NCBI RefSeq assembly: GCF_900964775.1
Contig: NC_041829.1
Span: 8,348,863-8,412,862, forward strand
DNA: 64,000 nucleotides
Direction: 5' to 3'
Source: Scleropages formosus
Taxonomy: Eukaryota > Chordata > Actinopteri > Osteoglossiformes > Osteoglossidae
Under the pieces are notes generated by a model that did not search any database, was not told where the DNA came from, and worked only from the letters and a program-made list of their open reading frames with translations. Shown here piece by piece: positions 1-10,303 of this stretch (position 1 is the first letter of the stretch; every line of letters begins with the position of its first letter). The position numbers and the translations under genes are program-made.

Positions 1-939
1 AGTTTTTTTTTTTTAAACCCTAATCACAAAAAAAAAATTTTAAAGTAAGTTTAATGGTTTATAGTGGGAAAGCCTGGACTGGTTTCACATGTATTCAAAC
101 AGTCCTGGAGGACATGTTTGTGCTTCTATACCAGTATCAAATGAACATTAAAGATGTTTTACCTTTCTTTCTAAGCCACTCATACTTCACAGTCATGTGA
201 AAATATAATACCAGTTTTAATGTTGAAAAAATGGGCATTTATAAAGGCTCTAACAAGATTAAACTTCAGTAAGTGGCTCTTCATAGATTCAGGTTGTAAA
301 GCCAAATACAAAATAAGGTTGGTTAATGTAAAAAAAATGGATGGAAACAAATACTGTAAATCTTGCTGTCAATTTCTAGCATAGTTTCTGAAAAGCTACT
401 GTTTCACATTCAAATTGTTGAATATTTTGATGAATTGGACTACGACGTGTCATTCGGGGGTACAGTTCTGAAGAAGTAATGATTTCCACCAAAAAATAAG
501 TAAACCAGATGGATAATATTTTCTGTACGGAAGTGGAGTTTAATAAATTATGCAAGTTTGAACTTTGATGAACAGCAATGCATTTATTCAGCTAAGCTGT
601 AAACTGAGGAGGCTAAATTATTTAGTAAATACAATTTAATTCCATTTTGAAACAGGATCTTAATTAAAATAAATACTTAGCCCATCGTTGCTATAAGTAA
701 TTTTTTGGAAAAAAAAACTTTTTCGTCAAAGCGAAACTGATGCATTATTTAAGCGTTTCACCTTTAACCTAGTTGAACGAAAACGTATGAATATACAATA
801 CACGTTTTTTGTGAAAACAGTACAATTTCTTATCTTTTCCATTCTGTACAGTACGTTTTCTACTGTGTACACGCGCTCACGGCAATGAACGGCAGCGACT
901 TGACGCACATCCGTAAGTTATCTAAGACCCACTTCCGGC
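1..939. other. AT-rich upstream stretch, no gene recognised
   Basis: AT-rich sequence with poly-A/T runs and no open frame that resembles a known protein. It could be the 3' untranslated end or an intron of a gene lying outside the window, but nothing in it decides this. Confidence 0.4.
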
Positions 940-1250
940 ACGGTACCGTCCAATCACATTAAACTTGAGGCTAAATCGCATCATTCCCACAGGGTTGCTA
1001 AGACGTTGCTTTGTTTTCAAATACGCTGCTCCGATTGGTCATCGGACAAATATGGGTGGGGAAAGAGGGGACCGACGAAAAAGTTTAAACGGTGGGGCGG
1101 GCGGAATATTGAAATCTGAGGAAACCTTTTAACGGCCGTCTCTGTATGCAGCGTTGGATAGACAGTTGTTAGCTGACAGGAAGGATTTAGTAATAAAGTG
1201 TAATCAAGAAAATACTTTAAAACATAGTAATACGTATTTTGTTTCAAGGT
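940..1250 (+). promoter_or_regulatory. Candidate UBE2C promoter and non-coding first exon
   Basis: The stretch holds a CCAAT box (950-954), an inverted CCAAT box reading ATTGG (1034-1038), a TTTAAA element inside GTTTAAAC (1083-1090) and a GC box just after it (GGGGCGGGCGG). CCAAT boxes plus a CHR-type element (TTTGAA or TTTAAA) are the known signature of cell-cycle promoters repressed in G1 and active in G2/M, the class to which mammalian UBE2C belongs. A splice donor (AAG|GTAAGG, donor at 1249) follows, so a non-coding exon may end at 1248. The 575 bases between it and the UBE2C start codon, and a possible divergent neighbour, leave the assignment open. Confidence 0.35.
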
Positions 1251-1823
1251 AAGGATTTCCGTCTTTTTTTTTTTCTTTTCTTTTCCTGAGGTAGTAGGTT
1301 AGTTTGTTTTGCCTCAGTCTGGTTGGGTTAATGCTGAGATTCAGATTGTCGTCGAGGTAACGACATCCCTTTCCTACTTACCTTTTTATCTAACTAACTA
1401 GCGTAGCGAAAGGGAGGTAACGGTAGTTTTGTTATTCATTAATATTCCAGCTTTTGGTAATGATGTCGACGACAGGACCAGGTTGCTTGATAACGACGGT
1501 TCCGCCGGCGTACCAGAGATACTACTTGCTTCCGTTAGTTTACGTCGGTTTTTTAAGGCATTATTTAATCTTTATTAATATCTCAATCATTGAGTCAATG
1601 TCTGTAATTACTGACGACAGTCAGTTTTGTCGGTTATTGTAATTGCTTGTATAGATTCGTATAAATAATGATATGTGTGGGGCGCCGCGTTAGCTTGCGC
1701 TGCAGTCATCATGATGATGCCGCTCTGATCGCGGACCTGCTGCTGCTCTTCCGGATCTTTCCAGAGACAGAACCGCTGTTGTTAAAGGGCCCAGTCGTGT
1801 TGGTGGTGTTCCCGAGCAGAGCG

Positions 1824-3974
1824 ATGGCTTCCCAGAACATGGACCCGGCGGCAGCGGCGGCCTCCACCACGGCGGCTCTGAAGGGCGGCGAGGCCGGCGG
1901 CAGTGCGGCCCGGGGCTCCGTCTCAAAACGGTCACTTGACTTCTGTTGCATTCCTTTTCTTTCCATTCCTTTCCACTTGGCCCATCATGATGTCTCATCT
2001 TCACATGATCGCCTATTAACTCTGTGCCTTATATGAGCCGCCCTTCCTTGTGCTTTTTCCAGCCACCCGACCGGCTTCGAGACATGATGATGTGTTGGAA
2101 GAGCTTGCGAGCCTTTAAGGACATTAACTGTACCGTTAGCACGACCATGTGGACTCGCTGTAGTTCATGTCTCGTGTATTCTGCTTTCAAGACGGTTGGA
2201 ATGGGCAGACAACAACATCATGTACACACACATAATGTTAATTCAGTACCAGTGTGGAGTCTGCATATTCTCCCCTGTGGGTCTCCTCTGGGTGCTCTGT
2301 TTCTAAAGACAGGTTTTGGGTGAATGTGTGGTTCTGAATCGCCCTTTGTGTGCGATTGCTTTGCGATGGGCCAGTGTCCGTCCGGGGTGTATCCTGCTGC
2401 ACTTCCTATGCTTCCAGGTTAGGCTGTTCACTATTGCAATTCTGCATCTCTCAAGTGTTTTTTGAAAATGGGTGTACAAACACCTGATGGGTAACAATAA
2501 CTAACTAGGCACTACCAGGTTACTCGGATGGCTCTTATTTTGACACCACAGTTAACTTAGATTTGCACATTTCATCCTAAACATCTTGTCTTATTTTCTT
2601 GTTTTCTAGACTTCAGCAAGAGTTGATGACACTAATGGTAAGAATTGACTGATGGATGTCTGATCTGTACATATTGTGTTTTCACCCCCCCTCTTTTTGC
2701 TTGTAATTTGGCATAACTTGATTTGTTTGACAGATGTCTGGAGACAAGGGAATTTCCGCTTTCCCAGAGTCGGACAATCTCTTTAAGTGGATTGGGACGA
2801 TTGACGGGGCACAAGGAACGGTAGGACCAGAGCACTTCACCTCTGAAATGATGACTCATGGCTCCGATTCCTTCTATGCAGTTTCTTGTAGTCTACACTT
2901 ATAAGAATGGACATCTTGATTATTCTTGTGAATGAAGCTTGGCAAAAAAATTGAGGGTGTTGTCCTTCTAGAAATTAAAAACTTGGCTAATCATAATGTC
3001 ACATGAGTCACATCTGTATTAAGTGTAATTGCTCAGTTTTCCCTTAGTCCACTATTCAAAACTCCATTCGATCATGAAGTCAGTCACTTTTACCCCTGAG
3101 TCACAATCGAAAGCTTAATAGTACAAGATGTCCCTTGATTTGAAGGATTTGAAGATTCATCCCATAAATATATTTCTCATCTTTGTTACTGATGACCAGC
3201 ACATGGGAACACCAGCTGTGAGCCATGAATACTGAAAGTAATCTGGATGACTTTGGTCCAGTGCTCATTGTGTCTGGGTGCCCACTACCACCAACTAATA
3301 CCTGGATGTGGAAGTGCACATTACTTGGAATTTTTAGAAAATAAATGGGCAAAATGTTTGTAAATTCTTAACTTGAATGTTCATAACATCAGGAAGCTTC
3401 ACACTTCCCCAAGAGATCTGATTTCAGCTTTTCTTTAGGTATACGAAGGCTTGCGGTACAAGTTGTCTTTAGAATTTCCCAGCGGTTACCCCTACAAAGC
3501 ACCACGAGTAAAGTTCATCACGCCATGTTACCACCCCAATGTAGATGAGCAAGGCTTCATCTGTCTGGATATCCTGAAAGAGAAGTGGTCAGCCTTGTAC
3601 GATGTTAGGTCTATTCTGCTCTCTATCCAGAGCCTGCTCGGAGGTAAGGAGTGCTTAAAGATGTCCTGCTGGATGTTTTCTGAAATACTTCATAAAGGAT
3701 TAAATTATGTTTTCATGCTTTAGTGTATTGTCTGTTCAGTGTGTGATTGATTGGTCCACTGGTCTTTAGAAATTTTAATATTTGTCTGCAGAACCCAATA
3801 ATGAAAGTCCAATGAATGCTGGTGCAGCAGAACTGTGGGAAAACCAGGAGGGTAGGGTTTTGTTTTCCATGCTAAATATCAACTTTGTTTTTATGGGATT
3901 TGATTGAAATCGATTGACTTGCTTCTCCTTTCTCAGCTTTCAGAGCCCACTTGCATGCAACATACAAGAGTTAA
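1824..3974 (+). CDS. ube2c: Ubiquitin-conjugating enzyme E2 C
   Basis: Coding exons 1824-1930, 2610-2637, 2734-2820, 3439-3643, 3792-3851 and 3937-3974 join in frame to 174 residues (human UBE2C has 179). The protein is the E2 that starts ubiquitin chains on cyclin B, securin and other targets of the anaphase-promoting complex in mitosis. The N-terminus [10 protein letters not shown] is nearly that of human UBE2C and sets the start. A low-complexity Ala/Gly tail (residues 9-30) precedes the UBC fold. The HPN motif is at 106-108 and the catalytic cysteine at 116 in [16 protein letters not shown]. The C-terminus ends TYKS, a few residues shorter than in human. The first intron starts with a weak GTCACT donor, but only this junction keeps frame and family sequence. 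A polyadenylation signal AATAAA lies at 4083-4088. Confidence 0.96.
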
Positions 3975-4173
3975 TCGGAGGAGTTTGTCAACCAGCCTTT
4001 TGTTTGTCTTATTTGAGTGTTTTTTCTTATTTTGTAAATGTCCATTGTATGTACAGTTTTTGAATTTGTTGTATGAAACTTGAATAAAGCTTGTTTCTTG
4101 TAAACTCAGTACTTGTCCTCAGATGTGAAGGTTTGTTTTAAAAACATTTATTACCATTTAATGCATAATCTTT

Positions 4174-4174
<1 letters not shown>

Positions 4175-4195
<21 letters not shown>
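4175..4195. repeat. Poly-T run next to a SINE
   Basis: A run of about 24 T residues between the end of UBE2C and the first SINE copy. It may be the poly-A end of an older minus-strand retroposed sequence. Confidence 0.5.
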
Positions 4196-4205
<10 letters not shown>

Positions 4206-4242
4206 ATTTGGCTGTTTGATTAAGGATTCATTATACCACAAT

Positions 4243-4428
4243 AGGGGGCGCAGTGGGTTGGACTGGGTCCTGCTCTCCAGTGGGTCTGGGGATCGGATAC
4301 GGCTTGGGGTGCCTTGGGACGGACTGCCGTCCCGTCCTGGGTGTGTCCCCTCCCCCTCCAGCCTTACGTCCTGTGTTGCTGGGTAGGCTCCGGTTCCCCG
4401 CGAGCCCGTATGGGACAAGCGGTTCAGA

Positions 4429-4463
<35 letters not shown>
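4243..4463 (+). repeat. tRNA-derived SINE, (TG)n-tailed family, copy 1
   Basis: About 220 bases running from a tRNA-like head (GGGGGCGCAGTGGGTTGG) through the family body (GCTTGGGGTGCCTTG, then the CCGTCCTGGGTGTGTCCCC block) to GACAAGCGGTTCAGAA and a pure TG run. Nearly the same sequence recurs about 80 bases on, in the same direction, and elsewhere in the window. Confidence 0.9.
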
Positions 4464-4466
<3 letters not shown>

Positions 4467-4540
4467 CAAAATATTTATGTAAATGACTTCCTGAAGTGGT
4501 GCATAAGCTATTACCATTTTAAGTTCATTGAAAGTTACTG

Positions 4541-4737
4541 GGGGGTGCGGTGGCGCAGTGGGTTGGTCCGCAGTCCTACTCTCCGGTGGGTCTGGGGTTC
4601 GAGTCCCGCTTGGGGTGCCTTGTGACGGACTGGCGTCCCGTCCTGGGTGCGTCCCCTTCCCCCTCCGGCCTTACGCCCTGTGTTGCCGGGTAGGCTCCAG
4701 TTCCCCGTGACCCCGTAAGGGACGAGCGGTTCTGAAA

Positions 4738-4768
<31 letters not shown>
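4541..4768 (+). repeat. tRNA-derived SINE, (TG)n-tailed family, copy 2, with target-site duplication
   Basis: A full-length copy with box-B-like GGTTCGAGTCC and a terminal TG run. The 12 bases TGAAAGTTACTG occur just before it (4529-4540) and again at the end of the TG run (4767-4778). This is a perfect target-site duplication, so the TG microsatellite arrived as part of the SINE. The perfect duplication implies a fairly young insertion. Confidence 0.95.
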
Positions 4769-4772
<4 letters not shown>

Positions 4773-4911
4773 TTACTGATGGTAAGCAAAACTGGGAGTT
4801 GTACACAAGCAATAAATGAGATTATTCACTTAGTGCTGCCTTTCTTCTAGAGTAATTGAAGTATTAAGATACTTGAAGTTATTTTCCCATTTGTACATAT
4901 GGGGTTTTTTA

Positions 4912-5000
4912 GTAAATATAGTTAGGTTAGCCAGGAGCAGGAAACTGAACCCAGGTCCTTTTGGTGCAATGATTAACATACCTGCTGGTCCCTCTATGTT
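4912..5000 (-). repeat. Degenerate SINE remnant
   Basis: Contains a tRNA-like stretch in reverse (AACTGAACCCAGGTCC, then GGTGCAATGATTAACA) like the heads of SINEs elsewhere here. Much decayed; the family is not certain. Confidence 0.4.
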
Positions 5001-5082
5001 TAAAGGTTAAATTTCTAAGATTAATGTGTCAATGAGAATGCCATATATAGTTTCCTGGGCAAAGGAGGAAACTGTATAGTGC

Positions 5083-6863
5083 TCAGTGTAACATACACAA
5101 GATGCGACATCCAGGGTAGTGACAGCAGCCAGCCAGCCTTCCGCCCTCCGTAGTGACTGTCTCCACGGACATCTCCTCCACGACCTCTTCATCGTCCTGC
5201 TCATTGTCGCAGCCCTCGGCCCACGCCTCCTGGGTGGCTTCCACAGACCAGAAGGGCACGTTGACCTTTCGCAGCATCTCCTGCGCCATGGTCTCTAGCT
5301 GGATGATGTGCGTCCCCAGGTCGGGGCAGGGACCGGCCTCCTCCTTTGGCCAGGGGATTGGAACCCCGGCCACGCGCGCCACCACCTGCCCCGAGCTGGA
5401 CCCCTCGCTTGTGCCCCCAGTGTTGACCAGCATCCGTCGGTCACGGGGCTGCTTTAGTGGGAAGAAGTCTTGAAGGAGGACAACCTTATGCAGATCCTGC
5501 TGGAAGATCTCCAGCCCGGACAGGAAGAGTACCCACAACCTCTCGACTCGCTCGCGGTCCTCCTGCACCAGGTCACCTTCGGTCAGGAGGGCTGTAAGCC
5601 TCTTCTGCAGCCCTAATGCACAGGCGGACGCTGTTGTTATTTCAGCTGTTTCAGGGCATAACATCTCCTCTTTCAGACTTTTACCAAAACAAAGCAGAGT
5701 TGAAGACATTCATTCACAGTCAACATCCATCTCCCCGTTATGATGGAGATATGGAAATAATATAGTGTACACATTTCTGTTCATAATTTAAATGGTAAAT
5801 TGGTTAAAAAGGTAATTGGTTTCAACGTAAATTTATTGTATTTAATTACAGGTTTTCTTCCTAATTCATTAAGTTGACAAAGTTGTCAAAATAATTGCCT
5901 GTACTTTTTTCATAAATCCTGCAAGATACTAAAAGCAACCATATATAAGTATATATTTAAATTTTTTGCAATCTAATGCTGTAATATGTGTAATTTCATA
6001 TTAAATTTAAAAGCATTTGTAGGATTTATGGAACCCAGGCTTGGGTGGTTTTTCCTCCTCGTGTTAAAAAGCCATAAGAGGTGTTTTTGGCAGGACAGTT
6101 TGGAATCTGGTTAAACATTTTAGGTTCCAAAAATACTTCTATTGTTACAAGCATTTGTTTAGTTTCTGTCTATACTTTCTTCCATAATCTAGATTTTTGG
6201 TGTAAAGCTGCATGGCATTAGATCTATAGTTTAAAAAACTGCACGTATCTGAGACACACGTGCCGCCTAAAAATTAGGTTAAGTGCTTCTTGGCGTTCAA
6301 CCCAACAATCCTCAGATTAAAAAGTCAGAGTCCTTAAACACCCTGTTTCCAGCTGTCCTTCATCACGTAAGCAATGACACCCCCTCAAGCAGCCTCCCTC
6401 GTCAGCCTATGATGCCATATCATAATCCATATCTGCATCTGAATGGACATTAAGATTAACCTGTTGGGGTCCAGCTATAAACTAATTTAAGGCAACTAAG
6501 ATTTAATGTTTAATGCTGCTATTTCCATGTTACTGAGATATGGTCATATATGTTCACATGCATCTCGGTCAGCAATTGTGCTGCATTTTTTTTTTTTTTT
6601 TTGCATCTTTTTCATAATTATTTTACTGCATGGTTACCCTATCACACTGATGTCACGTTACCCATGCAGAGGTTGTGAGCCAAAGCCCTGGTGTCCTCCA
6701 GCTCCTCGCGCAGCCGGCTGCAGTCGGAGCTGCTCCCCACACATGTGGCCAGCTGCTGGAAGCAAGCGGTCACCCTGGAGAAAGCCACCTGCGCACGGGT
6801 GCATTCTGCCACGGCCCGCCGCCGTGCCTGGATCTCCCCCACCGACTTCCGCCAGCGATTCAT
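5083..6863 (-). CDS. RGS9-binding-protein-like (R9AP/R7BP family)
   Basis: Two coding exons on the minus strand, 6863-6662 and 5612-5083, join in frame through a split glycine codon to 243 residues (human RGS9BP has 235). The family anchors R7-group RGS/Gbeta5 complexes at membranes and so speeds shut-off of G-protein signals, as in photoreceptors. The match lies in the helical N-terminus (SDCSRLREELEDTRALAHN, about 46-64), the core LTALLTEGDL...ERVERLWVLF (73-97) and the SNARE-like segment LRKVNVPFWSVEA (181-193). R9AP proteins normally end in a membrane anchor. Here the frame ends with a cysteine-rich tail (Cys 230, 231, 236, 240) and no hydrophobic helix. It may be palmitoylated, as in R7BP, or the last codons may run into an intron from a GTATGT donor near the end. 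A CAG just before GTGACG-ATG suggests a non-coding upstream exon. The symbol is left blank because the paralogue is not resolved. Confidence 0.8.
5710..6661. other. Intron of the RGS9BP-like gene
   Basis: AT-rich sequence between the two coding exons, with a poly-T run near 6587. I see no further exon, RNA gene or clear repeat in it. Confidence 0.6.
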
Positions 6864-6869
6864 CGTCAC

Positions 6870-8220
6870 CTGCAGGAAGAGCACGGGAACTCACACCTAT
6901 TGATCGTCTCCTTACTGGAACTCCCAACTACTGATCATCACCTTGCTGGTATTACCAGTTCTTCATGATCATTTTAGTGGTATTCCCACTATTCATCACC
7001 GCTTACGGAGAGACATCACTAGTAGTCCCCACCTATCCAAGATAAAATGAATTCACCTAAATTATCTGTTTTCCATTTTTGATGGCAAAATCACTTAAAG
7101 TTTTGGGGATCTTCACAATATTTTCAACTTTGTGGAAAGAAATCTTCGTATCCTCCCGTTTGCCTTATTTTTGACGCAATTCATTTTTCATTTAGAATCG
7201 TAATAGCACCAGTTTTGCTGCCATCCTTCTAAACTGTGTGACGCAGTGTGTGCACCTCCCACTGTGCCACAGTGACTGTGCGTAGCGTATGCCAGTCATT
7301 ACGAGCCTTACCTCAGATTAGCGGGTCCGCCGTTGTCTCGTGGCGTTCAGGATCGCAATGTTTACTGCGGTGCGTCCAGCTGTCCGACTGAATATTTCCT
7401 GCTCACACTAAAAGATGTTGTCTGTTCCACTCATTAGCTGAAGCCCAACGCCCAGTGTTACCCAGTCCCCCCTCCACGCAGAGCCTCCGCCCTCACGATT
7501 GCATCAGTAAGTGCTGCTCCACTGGGAGCCTCCATATTTCAATTAACCGAGGCCCTGGCAGCTGATGCTCAGGGAAACCCTCTATGCACGTATGTGGCGT
7601 GTGTGTGTGTGGGCGTGTGTGGATCCAGTATTGAAATGGGAAGAACTGATTTATTGGTGCACAGGTTGAACTGACCCTGACCTACTCTCTGTCCAACCGT
7701 CTGATGTCTTATGGGGGCATGGAGAAAAGGTGCCTTCATGAGATCTGGGGGTTCTGGGTCCCACTGACCCTGTGCGTATGCTGGACACCGGCTCCCTCGG
7801 TGTTCCTCTCCAAGCTGCGGCTTCTTAGAGACTTGAAGAGTGGCGCCGAGCGGGATCTTCGATGCAACAGGGCCGTCTCCCACGTGCCTCATCTCCGGAG
7901 CAACTGCACTAAAATTAGCTCAATGGAGTTGTGAGCAGTCAGTGTCCACTGCGTCGATTCGCAGGGCGTGACGGCCTCCTCAACACACGATCCGCAATAG
8001 AGGCCTTCCGGAAGCATCCAACTAAACATGCTGCTATGGAAAAATCCTCATGTTTTCCCGTATTTTCCTCTCATGTTAAAGTTCTTAACACGCCATCATA
8101 TGTGTATAACATCTAGGATGTCATGAGCATTCACAAGGAGGGCTATAACGACTTTGCTAAGTTTGTTTCCACATTTTTTACCTATATTCATTCACTCATT
8201 ATTGATAACCACTTATCTGA
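6870..8220. other. Intergenic, nothing recognised
   Basis: Mixed-composition sequence upstream of the RGS9BP-like gene with a short TG-rich run near 7595-7620. A non-coding 5' exon of that gene may lie here but cannot be placed by eye. Confidence 0.4.
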
Positions 8221-8223
8221 ATG

Positions 8224-8440
8224 TAGGGCTTTAATGGTCCAGAGTCTACTCTGGATGTATTGGGCGTGAAGCAGGTTTCACTCTGACTGGGACACTAGTC
8301 ACAGGACAATCACATACACACACAACGGACAATTGCAAACTGGACACAGACTGAGCTGGATTCAAACCCACATCTAAACCTACACTGTAGGAGACGTGAG
8401 GCACCGGCATTACCTGCTGTGCCACAGTGCTGCCCCATTT
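8224..8440 (-). repeat. tRNA-derived SINE, long family (third type), decayed
   Basis: Reverse copy with the (CA)-rich centre, GATTCAAACCCACATCTAAA (box B in reverse) and a head ending GCTGTGCCACAGTGCTGCCCC. The same order of blocks is seen near 29900 and 55300. Confidence 0.75.
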
Positions 8441-8529
8441 TCCCCTCATTTTTACCTTATATTAACATGCATAGTTTTTTGTGAGTCATGATATCAGAGT
8501 TTGAAGCAGATTTGTTCAGTGCCTTGTTG

Positions 8530-8706
8530 TTTGGCGGGTCTGAGGTTTGCGTCCTGTTTGGTGCCTTGCGATGGACTGACGTCCCGTCCAGGGTGTACCC
8601 CCCCTACTGCCTTCAGCCTTGCGTCCAATGTTGCCGGGAAGGCTCCGGCTCACCGCGACTCTGTTCGAGACAAGCAGTTATGGACAATGGATGGATGGAT
8701 GGATGC
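8530..8706 (+). repeat. SINE, (TG)n-tailed family, 5'-truncated; ATGG tail
   Basis: Shares TGGTGCCTTGCGATGGACTG and the body of the family, ending in GACAAGCAGTTATGGACA followed by a short (ATGG)n run in place of (TG)n. Confidence 0.8.
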
Positions 8707-8709
8707 ATA

Positions 8710-9540
8710 TCAGAGTTAGTCTCTGCTTATGGTGATTTCTTCCTATTGTGAATCGAAATCTAAATAAGAGGTTTTATAAGAGTTTTTTTCATCAGTATTC
8801 AACAATCTTACACATTTGTGCAGTAAAACATTTCCATATAAATACGTTTTGAGGTCTTCTTCAAAGATGCTTTCAGCAAATGTCAGTGTTGCACGTAGTA
8901 TACAGTAACGATACAGAGAGATGAACCCCAGAATTCAGTGTTGCGAATTTTTATTGGAATATCAGTAACAGTTTTGACGGTTCTGTGATTTTTTTCTCCA
9001 GTCTCATATCCCATGAAAAATACACAGGGTTACTTCTGGGTCACAGACATTCATTACAGCAACTTAACCTTTAGGACAAAAATAAACAAGTATTGTATAA
9101 GTACCAGGAACAGTTTTTACGGAGTGATTGGCTGTGACGCAGTTGGGACAAGAACTCTACCAAGCAATTTCACACTGTATGAAAAGAGAGAGTAGATACA
9201 CACTTTTGGTCGTCACTAACAACACAGTTCGGTGATCACAGTTATGTCTGAAGCCTATCTGTTGGGAAGGTCGACCGCGCTTTTCAGTGATCAGATCTTG
9301 GCAAGCAAGTCTCCGAGAAGTACACATCACAAAGGAGCCACAGTTAATCATGCATCTTCGAAGGCTCCCTATCAACCAGCTGATGGGAAAACTGAAGGAG
9401 TTAACATACCACCAGACCGGGACTGGTTGAGGTCAGAGGAACCGTAATTGGGTCACGAGACGATGTGGGATGATGAATGGGTGGCGCTGGTCGTTGTTCC
9501 GCAGGCTTGGTCGTTTCGGCGCACTGAGATGGGGTGTAGA
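8710..9540. other. Sequence 3' of the RNF182-like gene
   Basis: Mostly unique, AT-rich. On the minus strand it follows the RNF182-like stop codon, so it probably includes that gene's 3' untranslated region. No other feature seen. Confidence 0.4.
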
Positions 9541-9544
9541 TGGG

Positions 9545-10303
9545 TCATGTGGTGATAGACTCCATGATCTCATGGCACAGGCACTGACAGAAGCCGTAGA
9601 AGACGCAGAGGACGAGGGTGGAGGGCACCAGGCTGACAAGGATGACACCCAGTGAGAGCTGCTGGATCATCAACAGGTAGATGCCCAGGGGCAGGGAGCT
9701 GAAGTAGATGAGACAGAGGAGCCCAATGAGAAAGCGGGGGAAGGCGTGCGATGTCCACATGCGGCACTTCTGCACGGGCAAGTGGCAGGGCAGTGAGTCC
9801 AGGCTGGGTGGCCGGTATAAGCGCACCATGTTGAGCATGCTCATGGTCTCGGAGGACTGCGACTCGCCTGGCATCTCCATGATGGTGATGACCAAGCAGT
9901 CGGAGGAGCTGTGTGATTGGTCCCCACTTGTGCCACCCTCGCCAGCCAGACCACTTGGTGTGAGTACCACCTCACCGTGACCCGTTGAACCACATTTCCG
10001 GGCACGGTCCTGGTAAGTTAGGATGGCCAGGATGTTGCTGTCATCTTGGAGAAGCCAGATCTCCTCCTCAGGAACATGAGTCTCGTGGCGGCAAAAAGGG
10101 CAGCTGATGATACTGGGCGAGGAGTCACCCATCTCCACCATCTTCTTGAGGCACCTGGCGCAGACACGGTGCAAGCAGCTGAGCACCTTAGGCTTGCGGG
10201 AACGTACATCATAGCGGTTATAGCAGATCTTGCACTCAAGTTCCTCGATGGTGTACACCAAGGGCTGAGAACCCTCTATCTCGGAATCAACCTTTTGGCT
10301 CAT
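9545..10303 (-). CDS. rnf182: E3 ubiquitin-protein ligase RNF182-like
   Basis: One uninterrupted frame of 252 residues (human RNF182 has 247 and is also coded in one exon). The start is the ATG at 10303 (MSQKVDSEIEG); an upstream in-frame TTG is not a likely start. Residues 23-72 form a C3HC4 RING: LECKICYNRYDV, then CLHRVCARCL, then ISCPFC. The middle carries SDCLVITIMEMP, conserved in RNF182. Two hydrophobic segments near the C-terminus (around FLIGLLCLIYFSSLPLGIYL and LGVILVSLVPSTLVLCVFYG) are membrane spans, followed by the family's GFCQCLCHE. RNF182 is a brain-enriched ligase reported to act on the V-ATPase subunit ATP6V0C. A pyrimidine-rich stretch and CCAAG directly before the ATG fit a splice acceptor, so 5' non-coding exons probably lie upstream, toward higher coordinates. 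Confidence 0.9.
   Translation of the reverse strand: MSQKVDSEIEGSQPLVYTIEELECKICYNRYDVRSRKPKVLSCLHRVCARCLKKMVEMGDSSPSIISCPFCRHETHVPEEEIWLLQDDSNILAILTYQDRARKCGSTGHGEVVLTPSGLAGEGGTSGDQSHSSSDCLVITIMEMPGESQSSETMSMLNMVRLYRPPSLDSLPCHLPVQKCRMWTSHAFPRFLIGLLCLIYFSSLPLGIYLLMIQQLSLGVILVSLVPSTLVLCVFYGFCQCLCHEIMESITT

Noticed and set aside
1668-1823. In-frame extension upstream of the UBE2C start
   Set aside because: The frame stays open from an ATG at 1668, but the sequence shows no UBE2C character, while MASQN at 1824 matches the family's N-terminus.
4158-4812. Open frames full of Cys-Val or His-Thr repeats
   Set aside because: Translations of TG/CA microsatellites and SINE bodies.
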